DNA of 64,000 nucleotides from Bacteroidales bacterium (GTDB lineage: Bacteria > Bacteroidota > Bacteroidia > Bacteroidales > P3), in NCBI GenBank assembly GCA_017483575.1, contig JAFUWF010000019.1:186001-250000 (forward strand). Direction: 5' to 3'. The notes beneath the pieces were generated by a model. That model did not search any database and was not told the DNA's origin. It was given only the letters and a program-made list of their open reading frames with translations. Of the stretch, positions 1 to 9,645 are shown one piece after another. Position 1 is the stretch's first letter. Every line of letters starts with the position of its first letter. The position numbers were made by a program, and so were the translations under genes.

Positions 1-2564
1 GGAGCACCGCCCACGAACTTCTCGTTGGAGAGTTTCTTCAGCACGCTGGCCAGGAAGCCCTCGGCGTACTTCAGCTCTTCGTTCAGTTTCTTCAGTTCGG
101 CTTCCTTGTCGACGTTCTGGCTCATGGGCACGAAGCATTCTGTAGTGCCTATCATGAAGCTCAAGGCGCCGGCGGGTTTCTCGCTGATGGCCTCCACTTT
201 GCCAACGTTGGCCAGCTTGCGGATGATGCCCTCGAAACGGGAGACCTGGAAGCGGTCGTCCTTGGCGATGTAGCTGACGTCGAGCGGCTCCTTGGGCGAG
301 AGGTTGCGGGTGTTGCGGATGTTGCGCACACCGGCGATGACCTCGCGGGCGGTGTCGAACTCGTCGAGCATGCGCTGGTCGAAGAATACGCTCAGGGGCA
401 TGTGCTGGTTCATGATGCTGTAGTTCTGGTTGATGAACTGCTGCTGCTCGTCGCTCTTGCCGATGCCCTGCAGGATGTGCCATATCTCTTCGGTGACGAA
501 GGGCATGAAGGGGTGCAGGATGAGCATCAGGCGGGAGAAGATGTCGACGGTGGCGTCGTAGGTCTCGCGGTCGATGGGGGTGCCGTAGGCGGGCTTCACC
601 ATCTCGAGGTACCATGAGCAGAAGTCGTCCCACACCAGCTTGTAGCTGGCCATGAGGGCTTCGCTCAGGCGGTACTGGTCGAAGTCTTTCTCTATCTCTT
701 CGAGCACTTGGGCCATGCGCTGCTCCATCCACTGCACACTCACCTCGTTCTCCTTGCTCTGTTCGGCGTCACCCACTTGCCAGCCGGAGACCAGTCGCAG
801 GGCGTTCCACATCTTGTTGCTGAAGTTGCGGCCCTGCTCGCAGATGGCCTCGTCGAAGGGCAGGTCGTTGCCCGCCGGGGCGGTGAGGAGCATGCCCATG
901 CGCACGCCGTCGGCGCCGTATTTCTCAATGAGCATGATGGGGTCGGGGCTGTTGCCGAGGCTCTTGCTCATCTTGCGGCCCAGCTTGTCGCGCACGATGC
1001 CGGTGAAGTAGACGTTGTGGAACGGCACCTCTTTCATGTATTCCTCTCCGGCCATGATCATGCGGGCCACCCAGAAGAAGATGATGTCCGGGGCGGTGAT
1101 GAGGTCGGCAGTGGGGTAGTAGTAGTTGATTTCGGGATTGCCGGGGTTGCGGATGCCGTCGAAGAGCGAGATGGGCCACAGCCAGGAGCTGAACCAGGTG
1201 TCCAGAACATCTTCATCTTGTCGCATGGCGCCGGTATAGCTGTATTTCTCTGCGGCAATCTTGCGGGCCTCGTCCTCGTTGATGGCCACGATGGTCTCCA
1301 CCTTGCCGTTCTGCTCGAAGTACCAGGCCGGAATGCGCTGGCCCCACCACAGCTGGCGGCTGATGCACCAGTCCTTGATGTTCTCCAGCCAGTGGCGGTA
1401 GGTGTTCTTGAACTTGGCGGGGTGGAAGCGGATGGTGTCGTTCTCCACCACCTCGAGGGCCTTCTTGGCCACGCCGTCCATCTTCATGAACCACTGGGCG
1501 CTTAGCTTGGGCTCGATGACGGCGTCGGTTCTCTCCGAGTGGCCCACCTTGTTGGTGTAGTCCTCCACCTTCTCCACCATGCCCAGCTCCTCCAGGTCTT
1601 TCATAATCTGCTTGCGGCAGGCGAAGCGGTCCATGCCGGCATATTTGCCGCCCTTCTCGTTGAGGGTGCCGTTGTCGTTGAAGATGTCGATGCTCTCCAG
1701 GCCGTATTTCATGCCGAGGTTGTAGTCGTTGATGTCGTGGGCGGGGGTGATTTTCAGGGCGCCGGTACCGAACTCGCGGTCCACGTATTCGTCCATGATG
1801 ATGGGCACCGAGCGGCCCACGCCGGGCACGATGACGCGTTTGCCCTTGAGCCACTGGTAGCGGTCGTCCTCGGGGTGCACGCAGACGGCGGTGTCGCCCA
1901 GGATGGTCTCCGGGCGCGTGGTGGCCACGACGATGTATTTGTCCTCGCCCTCAATGTAGTAGCGCAGGTAGAACAGCTTGCCGTGGCTCTCCTTGTAGAT
2001 GACCTCCTCGTCGCTGACGGCCGTCAGGGCCTGGGGGTCCCAGTTCACCATGCGCACGCCGCGGTAGATGAGGCCTTTGTTGTAGAGGTCCACGAAGACG
2101 CGGATGACGCTCTCGTAGCGCACCTCGTCCATGGTGAAGGCCGTGCGGTCCCAGTCGCAACTGGCGCCGAGCTTGCGCAGCTGCTTCAGGATGATGCCGC
2201 CGTGCTCTTCCTTCCACTCCCAGGCGTATTTCATGAATTCGTCGCGCGAGAGGGAGCGTTTGTCGATGCCACGGTCGGCGAGCATCTTGACGACCTTGGC
2301 CTCGGTGGCTATGGAGGCGTGGTCGGTGCCGGGCACCCAGCAGGCGTTCTTGCCCTGCATGCGGGCGCGGCGCACCAGCACGTCCTGGATGGTGTTGTTG
2401 AGCATGTGGCCCATGTGGAGAACTCCCGTCACGTTGGGCGGCGGAATCACCACGGTGTAGGGCACGCGGGTGTCGGGCTCCGAGTGGAAGAGTTTCTTGT
2501 CAAGCCAGAACTGATACCATTTCTCCTCGATTTGCCGAGGGTCGTACTTAGATGCTAATTCCAT
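1..2564 (-). CDS. valS: Valine--tRNA ligase (3' end cut off by window edge)
   Basis: Charges tRNA-Val with valine in the cytoplasm. The reading frame runs on the minus strand from the ATG at 2564 ([16 protein letters not shown]) to the window edge without a stop; about 854 residues are visible. The class I signature HIGH appears as HMGH around residue 50, after PPPNVTGVL, and KMSKS appears as [11 protein letters not shown] around residue 530. Editing-domain sequence ([20 protein letters not shown]) lies between them. The last visible residues look like the start of the C-terminal coiled-coil arm, so only about 20-30 residues should be missing. A -7 box lies about 88 bases upstream. Identity is clear; only the end is unseen. 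Confidence 0.97.
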   Translation of the reverse strand, partial: MELASKYDPRQIEEKWYQFWLDKKLFHSEPDTRVPYTVVIPPPNVTGVLHMGHMLNNTIQDVLVRRARMQGKNACWVPGTDHASIATEAKVVKMLADRGIDKRSLSRDEFMKYAWEWKEEHGGIILKQLRKLGASCDWDRTAFTMDEVRYESVIRVFVDLYNKGLIYRGVRMVNWDPQALTAVSDEEVIYKESHGKLFYLRYYIEGEDKYIVVATTRPETILGDTAVCVHPEDDRYQWLKGKRVIVPGVGRSVPIIMDEYVDREFGTGALKITPAHDINDYNLGMKYGLESIDIFNDNGTLNEKGGKYAGMDRFACRKQIMKDLEELGMVEKVEDYTNKVGHSERTDAVIEPKLSAQWFMKMDGVAKKALEVVENDTIRFHPAKFKNTYRHWLENIKDWCISRQLWWGQRIPAWYFEQNGKVETIVAINEDEARKIAAEKYSYTGAMRQDEDVLDTWFSSWLWPISLFDGIRNPGNPEINYYYPTADLITAPDIIFFWVARMIMAGEEYMKEVPFHNVYFTGIVRDKLGRKMSKSLGNSPDPIMLIEKYGADGVRMGMLLTAPAGNDLPFDEAICEQGRNFSNKMWNALRLVSGWQVGDAEQSKENEVSVQWMEQRMAQVLEEIEKDFDQYRLSEALMASYKLVWDDFCSWYLEMVKPAYGTPIDRETYDATVDIFSRLMLILHPFMPFVTEEIWHILQGIGKSDEQQQFINQNYSIMNQHMPLSVFFDQRMLDEFDTAREVIAGVRNIRNTRNLSPKEPLDVSYIAKDDRFQVSRFEGIIRKLANVGKVEAISEKPAGALSFMIGTTECFVPMSQNVDKEAELKKLNEELKYAEGFLASVLKKLSNEKFVGGA

Positions 2565-2651
2565 ATTTTGATGTTTATTTCTCTTGTTATTATTATTGTT
2601 CTTTATTGTTTTTGAGGGCGATACGCTGTTGTCGTCCCTCGGGTCGGTCTG

Positions 2652-2659
2652 CAAAGATA
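2652..2659 (-). promoter_or_regulatory. Predicted -7 box of the valS promoter
   Basis: On the minus strand the sequence reads TATCTTTG followed by CA, matching the Bacteroidota TAnnTTTG box. It lies about 88 bases upstream of the valS ATG. This predicts a leader of roughly 80 bases. No clear -33 TTTG was located. Confidence 0.6.
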
Positions 2660-2688
2660 CGTTTTTTTTCAAAAACGGCGGGAAAAAG

Positions 2689-3300
2689 TTAGAACCGTGA
2701 GAAGGGGTGCTTCCGCCACCACATGATAAGCAAGAAGCCTATGAGCATGCCGCCCAGGTGGGCCAGGTGGGCCACACCGTCGTAGGAGAAGAAGATGCCT
2801 TCTATAAGTTCCAGGGCCACCATTCCGATAATCATCCACTTGGCCTTGATGGGCATGAGGAAGTAGAGGTACACGTATTCGTTCGGGAACATCATGCCGA
2901 AAGCCAACAGCAGTGCATAGATGGCTCCCGACGCGCCAACGGTGAGGTGAAATCCCGGCACAAGCATATACAGCAATCCCGCACCGATGCCGGAAACAAA
3001 GTAGTACACGAGGAAACGCTTGGTGCCCCAGTAGTTCTCTATGGTGTTGCCGAACATCCACAGCATGAACATGTTCATTATCAGGTGGGTCAATCCGCCG
3101 TGCATGAACATGTACGTGAGGGGCTGCCAGATACGGAAGTTGCCCGTGCCGACACTCCACAAGCCCAGCAGGGCGTTGAGGTCGATGATGCCTTGGCGGG
3201 CCAGCACATAGTAGGCTCCGTAGCACAGGGCGTTAACGATAATCAGGTGTTTCACTGCCGGGGGCAGGAGGTTGAATCCTTGGGGTTGGTATTGTGCCAT
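2689..3300 (-). CDS. Rhomboid-family intramembrane serine protease
   Basis: A 203-residue polytopic membrane protein. The catalytic serine is in the GASGA motif (Ser about 124), and the catalytic histidine is in [10 protein letters not shown] (about 181). The HxxxxHxxxN stretch typical of rhomboid helix 2 appears as [10 protein letters not shown] (about 67-76). About six hydrophobic segments are visible. It starts with [14 protein letters not shown], three bases downstream of the mutL stop on the same strand, so the two are probably co-transcribed. Bacterial rhomboids cleave within or near transmembrane helices of other membrane proteins; the substrate here is unknown. Family assignment is strong. 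Confidence 0.93.
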   Translation of the reverse strand: MAQYQPQGFNLLPPAVKHLIIVNALCYGAYYVLARQGIIDLNALLGLWSVGTGNFRIWQPLTYMFMHGGLTHLIMNMFMLWMFGNTIENYWGTKRFLVYYFVSGIGAGLLYMLVPGFHLTVGASGAIYALLLAFGMMFPNEYVYLYFLMPIKAKWMIIGMVALELIEGIFFSYDGVAHLAHLGGMLIGFLLIMWWRKHPFSRF

Positions 3301-3303
3301 AGT

Positions 3304-5115
3304 CTATTTCAGTATTTCTTCGGTTTTAACAACGGTAATAATCTTTTTTCCGCTGGGCGAGGTCTCGGGCATGGGGCAGGCGAAGAGGTCTGCCACCAGC
3401 TGCTGCATCTCTTCCTGGCCCAACGGGGTGCCGGCCTTCACGGCCATCTGGCGCGCCAGCGAGGCGCAGAGGGTCTGTGTGCGGTTGCTGTACTTCTGCA
3501 ACGTGGCGCTCTTGTAGTCGAGGAGCATGTGGTCGAAGGTCGTCTGCAGCTCGCTCTCCTTGATGTCCGGCGGCGTGGCGGTGACCACAAAGGTGCATTG
3601 CCCCACGGGGTCGATGGCAAAGCCGTATTCCCTCAGGTCCGGCATCAGCTCCCCGAAAAGGTCGGCGTCGGCGGGCGTAAACTGGCAGTTCACCGGGAAC
3701 AGCAGGGCCTGGGAGGTCGGAGGTCGGAGGTCGGAGGTCGGAGTGGACAGGCGCTCGTAGAGCACCCGCTCGTGGGCCCGCTGCTGGTCGATGACGGCCA
3801 GGCCCGACGACAGCGTGGTCACTATGTAGCGTCCCTGCACCTGGAGGCAGGTGGCCTGGCGGGGCGGGGGAGGAGTCTCGATGGCGGGAATGGAATCGAT
3901 AGAATCGATAGAAGGGGTAGACTTGTCTATCCTGTCTATCGCCTCTATCCCTTCTATCGCCGCTATCCGGTCTCTCCCTTCTCTCCTCTCTCCCCACTCG
4001 CTTTTCTTCCCGCCGAAGGGGTTGTAGTTCGGGTTGTAGCTGATTTTCGGCTCCGGCGGAACGTAGCCTTTCGGCGCCGGCGGTATGTTGAACTCCGCGG
4101 GGGTGTCGAATTCCAGCTCCGTGGCCAGCGTGAACTGCCCCAGGGCTTTCTTCACCGCGGAGCGCAGGATGGCGAACATGGCATGCTCGTCGACGAACTT
4201 CACCTCCGTCTTCGTGGGGTGGATATTGATGTCGATGCGTGCAGGATCCACCTGCAGACCAATGAAGTAGCTGGGGTAGGAGTGCTCCGGCAGCAGGTCG
4301 CTGTAGGCCTTCTCCACCGCCGCGCTCAGGGCCGGGTGCTTGATGAAGCGGCCGTTGACGAAGAGGTATTGCTCCCCGCGCGTCTTGCGCGAGTATTCCG
4401 GCTTGCCAACGAACCCTTTTATCTTCAGCAGGTCCGTCTGCTCCTCCACGTTGAAGAAGCGCTCCTTGTAGTGGTTGCCGTAGAGGCCCGCTATGCGTTG
4501 CAGCATGCTTCCCGCCTGCAGGTCGTAGAGCACACGGCCATTGCTTGTCAGGCTGAAGCCCAGGTCGTAGTGTATCAGCGTCACCCTGCGGAACACCTCC
4601 TCGATGTGGCTCAGCTCCACGCTGTCCTTTTTGAGGAAATTCCTTCGCGCCGGCACATTGAAGAAGAGGTTTTTCACCGCCAACGAGGTCCCCGGCGCAC
4701 AGGCCGTGGGCTGCTGGCTGACGATCTGCGACCCCTCTATCAACACTTGCGTGCCCAGCTCATTGTCGTGCATGCGTGTCTTCAGCTCCACCTGTGCAAT
4801 GGCTGCTATCGAGGCCAACGCCTCGCCGCGGAAGCCCATGGTCTGGATGGCGAAGAGGTCGTCGGCGCGGTGTATCTTGCTCGTGGCGTGGCGTTCGAAG
4901 CACAGGCGTGCGTCGCTGTCGCTCATGCCGCAGCCGTTGTCCACCACCTGTATCAGGGTTCGTCCGGCATCCTTCACCACCAGGTCGATCTGCGTCGCGC
5001 CTGCATCCATGGCGTTCTCCAGCAACTCCTTGACGGCGCTGGCGGGGCGGTCCACCACCTCGCCGGCCGCTATCTGGTTGGCCACGCTGTCGGGCAGTAT
5101 GTTGATGATATCCAT
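3304..5115 (-). CDS. mutL: DNA mismatch repair protein MutL
   Basis: Links mismatch recognition by MutS to strand incision. The protein has 603 residues. The N-terminal GHKL ATPase motifs are present: ELLENAMDAGA, DNGCGM and GFRGEALASIA. The middle transducer domain follows, then a variable linker (about 380-450), then a C-terminal dimerisation domain (ATCLQVQGRYIVTT onward). A MutL endonuclease motif of the DQHAxxER type is not intact: the sequence reads VIDQQRAHERVLYERL. The linker is built from DNA repeats: 9-base units giving residue triplets such as IDR-IDK and SID-SID, and 7-base units encoding TSDLRPPTSQ. Stop codon is TAG, showing amber is a normal stop in this genome. Confidence 0.96.
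   Translation of the reverse strand: MDIINILPDSVANQIAAGEVVDRPASAVKELLENAMDAGATQIDLVVKDAGRTLIQVVDNGCGMSDSDARLCFERHATSKIHRADDLFAIQTMGFRGEALASIAAIAQVELKTRMHDNELGTQVLIEGSQIVSQQPTACAPGTSLAVKNLFFNVPARRNFLKKDSVELSHIEEVFRRVTLIHYDLGFSLTSNGRVLYDLQAGSMLQRIAGLYGNHYKERFFNVEEQTDLLKIKGFVGKPEYSRKTRGEQYLFVNGRFIKHPALSAAVEKAYSDLLPEHSYPSYFIGLQVDPARIDINIHPTKTEVKFVDEHAMFAILRSAVKKALGQFTLATELEFDTPAEFNIPPAPKGYVPPEPKISYNPNYNPFGGKKSEWGERREGRDRIAAIEGIEAIDRIDKSTPSIDSIDSIPAIETPPPPRQATCLQVQGRYIVTTLSSGLAVIDQQRAHERVLYERLSTPTSDLRPPTSQALLFPVNCQFTPADADLFGELMPDLREYGFAIDPVGQCTFVVTATPPDIKESELQTTFDHMLLDYKSATLQKYSNRTQTLCASLARQMAVKAGTPLGQEEMQQLVADLFACPMPETSPSGKKIITVVKTEEILK
3712..3746 (-). repeat. Heptanucleotide tandem repeat inside mutL linker
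   Basis: On the plus strand the unit GGAGGTC occurs four times in a row (3712-3739) and then degenerates. In mutL it reads as repeated GACCTCC and encodes TSDLRPPTS. A gain or loss of one unit would shift the mutL frame. The same GACCTC core recurs in feoB, in the dnaX linker and in the CYTH gene at the end of the window. Confidence 0.9.
3888..3977 (-). repeat. Nonanucleotide repeats inside mutL linker
   Basis: On the plus strand two groups of 9-base units are visible: GAATCGATA-type units near 3893-3912, and TGTCTATCC-type units from 3924 to 3977 (six units). They encode residue triplets rich in Ile-Asp-Arg/Ser. Because 9 is divisible by 3, unit changes keep the frame and only vary linker length. 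Confidence 0.8.
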
Positions 5116-5125
5116 TGGAAAAATT

Positions 5126-5208
5126 TAAAAATCAGAAATGAGAAATGAGAGTTTGGACATGCGGATTATTCTTTTTTTCATTTTTCATTTTTCATTTTTG
5201 ATTTTTCG
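5126..5208. repeat. AT-rich heptanucleotide repeats between mutL and the thioredoxin gene
   Basis: Plus-strand GAAATGA-type units sit at about 5133-5150. Five TTTTTCA-type units sit at 5174-5208 (TTTTTCA three times, then TTTTTGA and TTTTTCG). The second block contains the stop and the last codons (SKMKNEK) of the thioredoxin gene. Similar heptamers flank the lipoprotein genes near 54.3-55.2 kb. Confidence 0.8.
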
Positions 5209-6626
5209 TAGTCGTCCAGGAACCCCATCAGGCTCTTGACGGGGATGACCTTGTTCATGATGATGTCGCGTTTCCGGTTGAGGATGATCATCGTCGGGGC
5301 GCCGTGCACATTGTAGGCCTCCTGGTAGTCGATGTTGACGTTAGGCCCGCCGACGTTGACCCAGCGGAAGTCGTGCTCGCGCACGTAGTTCTTCCACTTC
5401 TGCACGTCGCTCTCGTAGCCCACGGCGTAGACCTCGAAGCGCTTCTCGCCCTTGGCCACCATGTCGTCGTAGAGCTTCTTCAGCTCCGCGCTCTGCTCCT
5501 GGCAATGATGGCAGTCGGGGTCCCAGAACCACAAGATGACATACGGCGTGGGGAACCTGTGGCTCGAAATCCATTCCCCGGGGTTCGTGCTCTGGTTCGT
5601 GTCGGCCATCCACAGCTCCTGGCCGTGGGCGCCGATGAGGCTCTGGCGGATACGGTTGTAGTTGTAGCGCATATTGGTCAGCGTTCCCGGCAGGGCCCAG
5701 GGGCAACGGCCGGCGAGGTAGTAGGTCTCGGCCAGGTGACACCACACGGCGTCCCACCCGATGTTGCGCGTCGAACGGTAGTAACGGGGCTCTATGTGGT
5801 CGAACACATAGCGCAGCAGCGCCGTGTCGTCGCCGATACGGGCCGCCAGGCGGTCGATTTCCTTGATGATGGTGTCGCTGTCGGCATGGTAGAGCTGGCC
5901 GAAGAAGAAGTAGTTCAGCTTGTTGTACATGTTGGGCGTATACTTCAGGTACTGGAACCTCTCCTTGCCGCTCTTCACCCTCCACTGGCTGCTCTGGTCG
6001 TCGAAAAAGCGGTCCCAGTAGTGGGTGCGGAAGTAATAGGGCTTGTCCTGCACCGTGTCCGGCACGTCGGCGTCGTCGAAGAAGTTCACCAGGTCGAAGT
6101 ACAGCTGCGCCTTCTTCGGGTGGCGGGCCTTCTCCTCGAAGGTTTTCATCTCCTCCACCAGCGCCTGCTCGTCGCGTTCGGCCTGCTCCTTCGTGTCGGC
6201 ATTCTGCTTGCGCTTGCGTATGTCGGCAATGCGGGCCCGTGCCTCGTCCTCCTTGGCCATGTAGGCAAACATCGCGCTCAGCGCCTCGCTGCCCTTCACC
6301 CTCACGCTCGAGGGCGTCAGCTTCTCGTCGGCCGTCAGGGTGAACTGGCGGCTGTCGTCGATGGCAAAGTCGCCGATGGCCTTCTCGCCGTCCTGGTGCA
6401 CCAGGGCGTAGATGCCGCGCTCCCACGTGCGCTTGCCGCTGAACGTGAAGCTCCCGTCCTTGGCCACACGGGCCGTATCCATCGGCTGCAACTGGTCACG
6501 GAAGTGGCGGGCAATGTACAATGTGCTGTCTTTCAGCCCGTCCAGCTTGAAGGTCATGCGGTACGACTGTGCTCCCGCACCCATGGCGGCACCGAGCATC
6601 AGCGCTATTATCAAGGTCCGTTTCAT
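5178..6626 (-). CDS. Secreted thioredoxin-fold protein with DUF4369-like N-terminal domain
   Basis: Predicted periplasmic thiol-disulfide protein of 482 residues. I place the start at 6626 (MKRTLIIALMLGAAMGAGAQ), because this gives a clean Sec signal peptide; the frame is open further upstream to 6740. After the signal comes a beta-rich region typical of Bacteroidota DUF4369 proteins (YRMTFKLDGLKDSTLYIARH). A helical charged middle part follows. The C-terminal thioredoxin domain has the redox motif WFWDPDCHHCQEQS, that is CHHC. Later sequence GGPNVNIDYQEAYNVHGAPT includes the expected cis-proline (APT). The substrate is unknown. The last residues come from a heptamer repeat. Confidence 0.88.
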   Translation of the reverse strand: MKRTLIIALMLGAAMGAGAQSYRMTFKLDGLKDSTLYIARHFRDQLQPMDTARVAKDGSFTFSGKRTWERGIYALVHQDGEKAIGDFAIDDSRQFTLTADEKLTPSSVRVKGSEALSAMFAYMAKEDEARARIADIRKRKQNADTKEQAERDEQALVEEMKTFEEKARHPKKAQLYFDLVNFFDDADVPDTVQDKPYYFRTHYWDRFFDDQSSQWRVKSGKERFQYLKYTPNMYNKLNYFFFGQLYHADSDTIIKEIDRLAARIGDDTALLRYVFDHIEPRYYRSTRNIGWDAVWCHLAETYYLAGRCPWALPGTLTNMRYNYNRIRQSLIGAHGQELWMADTNQSTNPGEWISSHRFPTPYVILWFWDPDCHHCQEQSAELKKLYDDMVAKGEKRFEVYAVGYESDVQKWKNYVREHDFRWVNVGGPNVNIDYQEAYNVHGAPTMIILNRKRDIIMNKVIPVKSLMGFLDDYEKSKMKNEK

Positions 6627-6793
6627 CGTTTTAATTTTAGATTTTAATACATAAAAACGCCTATCCATCCGTTTTATTGTACGCCCCGCAAAAATGTTGA
6701 TAACTTTTTTCCTCGCCACCCCCGTTCCAACAACCGCCAACGCCTGCGGACAGTCGTGTCACACCGCCCCCCGACGGAACGTCATAAACCCCT

Positions 6794-6932
6794 GTCAAAC
6801 AGCCTCTAAATTCGACCCTTCTCATATAGTATGCATATAGTATTCATATACTGTATATAAGAACTATATGGGAAGTATATGAATACTATATGTATACTAT
6901 ATAAGAACAGTCGAATAAACCACCTGTTTGAC
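6794..6932. repeat. Long AT-rich inverted repeat, copy 1
   Basis: A palindrome of ATATAGTAT-like modules spans 6811-6915 and is bounded by TTCGAC and GTCGAA. A second outer pair, GTCAAACAG (6794-6802) and CTGTTTGAC (6924-6932), encloses it. It lies between two minus-strand genes, just after the stop of the outer-membrane gene. Related copies near 27.2 and 50.2 kb run in the opposite orientation. The rest of the gap between 6627 and 6937 holds no gene that I can see. Confidence 0.9.
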
Positions 6933-6937
6933 CCGGT

Positions 6938-8230
6938 TCACATGGCGATGGCGGCGGTGAAGATGAGGGTTACGTTGTTGCTCGGTTCCGGCAGGTGGTA
7001 GTAGGCGTTCTCGGGCGTCAGGCGGTAGGCCAGGGCCAGGCCCCAGTCGATGTAGCCCCAGCGGACGATGCCGTCGATGCCCACGCCGGCCTCGGCTATG
7101 CCGCGGTCGGGGCCTATGTTCTGGAAGTCCCACATGTCGCCCCAGGCGGCGTCCAGCAGCACGAAGGGCCGCGGGGCGGTACCGACCTGCAGGAGGTCGC
7201 TCTTGAGGGTGAAGAGAGGTTTGCTGAAGCCGAAGCGCAAGCAGGTGAGGACGAAGCGGTTGGCAAGGAACTCGTCCAGCCGGGCGGTGAGCAGCGAGCG
7301 CTCGAAGAGCAGGGGGCTGCCGCTGGTGCCGCCGAGGTTGAAGAGGCGGCTGAAGGGGGTGCCCTTGGTGGTGATGCCGCCCTGGGCGTAGACCTGGAAA
7401 TTAAAGATTTTGGCCACGGGGAACACCTGGTCGTACTGCAGCAGCAGGCGGAGGAAGTAGCCCGTGTCCACCCACCACTCGCCGGTGGTGTAGCCGAGGG
7501 TGAGCTCGCCGCGCAGGCCGAGGTTGTGCTCGAAGAAGAGGCGTCCTTCGGCGAAGCGGGCGTGCTCCAGGGCGTCCCATTCGTCGTCCGTTTGTGGGTA
7601 GAGGATGTAGGCCAGGTTGTGGAGCTTGCGCTCGTCGCTGAGGCGTAGCTCGAGGCCTGCCTTGAGGTTCCGCGTTGGGACCATGGAGTAGCCGGCGGTG
7701 AGGCGGCGCGTGTCGCTGAAGAGGCGGTTCATGAAGCTGCCCGAGGCGTTGAAACTCACCAGGTTGTAGGTGTTCAGCGAGCGCGTGGCCTCGGCGGTGA
7801 GGTCGTGGAAGTAGGCGGCGTAGACCTTGCCCTGGCGCTCGAGGTCGGTCCAGTAGCCTGCGTCGACGCCCCATTTCCATCGTTCGTCGGCATAGCCGTA
7901 GCCGACGTAGGCGCCCACGGAGAGGCGGTCGAAGAAGCCTGCGGGCTTGGGCATCATGTCCAGGTCCTCGGCCAGGTAGCCGTAGCGTAGGCCGAGGCCC
8001 CAGCGCGATTTCTCGTATTGGTTGTAGTTGTACACGCGGTCCAGGTCCAGATACAGCGGAATGCCTATAGTGCGGTGCAGCGGCACCACCTGCGCCTGCA
8101 GACAATTAAAAAAAGAAAGATAAAAAAGGAAAAAGAGGCCTGCGGCGCGCAGCATTCGTCCCATTCGCCACCCGTTCGCCCCAGGGCGGAGGGTGTATGC
8201 TGTTGTTGTCAAGATTCGTTTCATTCGCAT
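6938..8230 (-). CDS. Outer-membrane beta-barrel protein, DUF5686-like
   Basis: A predicted outer-membrane barrel of 430 residues. A hydrophobic signal (GLFFLFYLSFFNCLQAQ) ends near residue 47; the true start may be one of the internal methionines (MGRMLRAAGL). The remainder is alternating beta-strand sequence with many aromatic residues (RWGLGLRYGYLAEDLD, YVGYGYADERWKWGVDAGYW). The segment SPLLFERSLLTARLDEFLANRFV resembles the C-terminal barrel of DUF5686 proteins. The N-terminal carboxypeptidase-like domain of full-length DUF5686 proteins is absent. No enzymatic motif was seen. A -7 box lies about 36 bases upstream. Confidence 0.75.
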   Translation of the reverse strand: MRMKRILTTTAYTLRPGANGWRMGRMLRAAGLFFLFYLSFFNCLQAQVVPLHRTIGIPLYLDLDRVYNYNQYEKSRWGLGLRYGYLAEDLDMMPKPAGFFDRLSVGAYVGYGYADERWKWGVDAGYWTDLERQGKVYAAYFHDLTAEATRSLNTYNLVSFNASGSFMNRLFSDTRRLTAGYSMVPTRNLKAGLELRLSDERKLHNLAYILYPQTDDEWDALEHARFAEGRLFFEHNLGLRGELTLGYTTGEWWVDTGYFLRLLLQYDQVFPVAKIFNFQVYAQGGITTKGTPFSRLFNLGGTSGSPLLFERSLLTARLDEFLANRFVLTCLRFGFSKPLFTLKSDLLQVGTAPRPFVLLDAAWGDMWDFQNIGPDRGIAEAGVGIDGIVRWGYIDWGLALAYRLTPENAYYHLPEPSNNVTLIFTAAIAM

Positions 8231-8265
8231 AATTCGCCGTTCATATATATATGTGTTTCGGGATG

Positions 8266-8273
8266 CAAAATTA
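8266..8273 (-). promoter_or_regulatory. Predicted -7 box for the DUF5686-like gene
   Basis: Minus-strand TAATTTTG followed by CA, at the expected distance from the 8230 start. It is back to back with the glyA promoter. Confidence 0.6.
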
Positions 8274-8305
8274 CGCTTTTTTTTCCATAGTATTGCTTTT
8301 TTTTG

Positions 8306-8313
8306 TATATTTG
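8306..8313 (+). promoter_or_regulatory. Predicted -7 box for glyA
   Basis: TATATTTG followed by CA, 40 bases before the glyA ATG. The -33 element is not obvious. Confidence 0.6.
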
Positions 8314-8353
8314 CAAAATATTATTTGTTCATAAAATTAAATAACAATCAAAT

Positions 8354-9634
8354 ATGCAGAGAGATACACAAATCTTCGACCTCATCCAGAAAGAGCGTGA
8401 GCGTCAGACCAAAGGCATCGAGCTGATTGCCTCCGAGAACTTCGTCAGCGACCAGGTGATGGAAGCCATGGGCTCCGTCATGACCAACAAGTATGCCGAA
8501 GGCTATCCCGGCAAGCGCTACTACGGCGGCTGCCAGGTTGTCGACCAGAGCGAGACCATCGCCATCGAGCGCGCCAAGAAGCTCTACGGCGCCTGCTGGG
8601 CCAACGTGCAGCCCCACAGCGGTGCACAGGCCAACATGGCCGTGTTCCTGGCCTGCCTCAACAGCGGCGACACCTTCATGGGCATGGACCTCAACCACGG
8701 CGGCCACCTTTCGCACGGCAGCCCCGTGAACTTCAGCGGCATCAACTACAAGGTGGTTGGCTACCAGGTGAAGGAAGAGACGGGCACCGTCGACTACGAC
8801 GACATGGAGAAGAAGGCCCTCGAGCACCGTCCCAAGCTTATCATCGGCGGCGGCAGCGCCTACAGCCGTGACTGGGATTGGGCCCGCATGCGCGAGATCG
8901 CCGACAAGATCGGCGCCATCCTCATGGGCGACATCAGCCACCCCTCCGGCCTCATCGCCAAGGGCTACCTGAACAATGCCGTGAAGTATTGCCACATCGT
9001 CACCACCACCACCCACAAGACCCTCCGCGGACCTCGCGGCGGTATGATCCTCATGGGTCAGGACTTCGACAATCCTTGGGGCAAGACCACCCCGAAGGGT
9101 GAGATCAAGAAGATGAGCGCCCTCCTCGACAGCGCCGTGTTCCCCGGCACCCAGGGCGGTCCTCTGGAGCATGTCATCGCTGCCAAGGCCGTGGCCCTCG
9201 GCGAGGCCCTCACCGACAGCTACGACCAGTACATCCAGCAGGTGATGAAGAACGCCAAGGTCATGTCCGAGGCCTTCATGGCCAAGGGCTACAAGGTCAT
9301 CAGTGGCGGTACCGACAACCACCTGATGCTCATCGACCTGCGTCCCAAGTTCCCCGAGCTGACCGGTAAGGAAGCCGAGAACGCCCTCGTGGCCGCCGAC
9401 ATCACCATCAACAAGAACATGGTGCCCTTCGACAGCCGTAGCGCCTTCAAGACCAGCGGTCTGCGCGTTGGAACGCCCGCCATCACCACCCGTGGCCTGA
9501 AGGAAGCCGACATGGGCGTCATCGTTGACATGATCGACCAGGTGCTCTGCGCCCCGACCGACGAGGCCGTCCGCGCCAAGATCGCCGGCCAGGCCAACGA
9601 GATGATGCAGAACCGCCCGCTCTTTGCCTGGTAA
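8354..9634 (+). CDS. glyA: Serine hydroxymethyltransferase
   Basis: PLP enzyme that interconverts serine and glycine with tetrahydrofolate, the main source of one-carbon units. The protein has 426 residues, normal for the family. Visible hallmarks are [10 protein letters not shown] near the N-terminus, [23 protein letters not shown], and the PLP-lysine motif [14 protein letters not shown]. The start [14 protein letters not shown] follows a -7 box. The next gene begins 11 bases after the stop, so they probably form an operon. Confidence 0.98.
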   Translation: MQRDTQIFDLIQKERERQTKGIELIASENFVSDQVMEAMGSVMTNKYAEGYPGKRYYGGCQVVDQSETIAIERAKKLYGACWANVQPHSGAQANMAVFLACLNSGDTFMGMDLNHGGHLSHGSPVNFSGINYKVVGYQVKEETGTVDYDDMEKKALEHRPKLIIGGGSAYSRDWDWARMREIADKIGAILMGDISHPSGLIAKGYLNNAVKYCHIVTTTTHKTLRGPRGGMILMGQDFDNPWGKTTPKGEIKKMSALLDSAVFPGTQGGPLEHVIAAKAVALGEALTDSYDQYIQQVMKNAKVMSEAFMAKGYKVISGGTDNHLMLIDLRPKFPELTGKEAENALVAADITINKNMVPFDSRSAFKTSGLRVGTPAITTRGLKEADMGVIVDMIDQVLCAPTDEAVRAKIAGQANEMMQNRPLFAW

Positions 9635-9645
9635 AAAATAATACG

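Noticed and set aside
2707..5148. Open frame of 813 codons on the plus strand
   Set aside because: It covers the rhomboid and mutL genes in antisense; both of these have catalytic motifs. The plus-strand product is low in complexity.
6811..6915. Replication origin
   Set aside because: AT-rich, but the same sequence occurs three times, and no DnaA-box cluster or dnaA gene is near.
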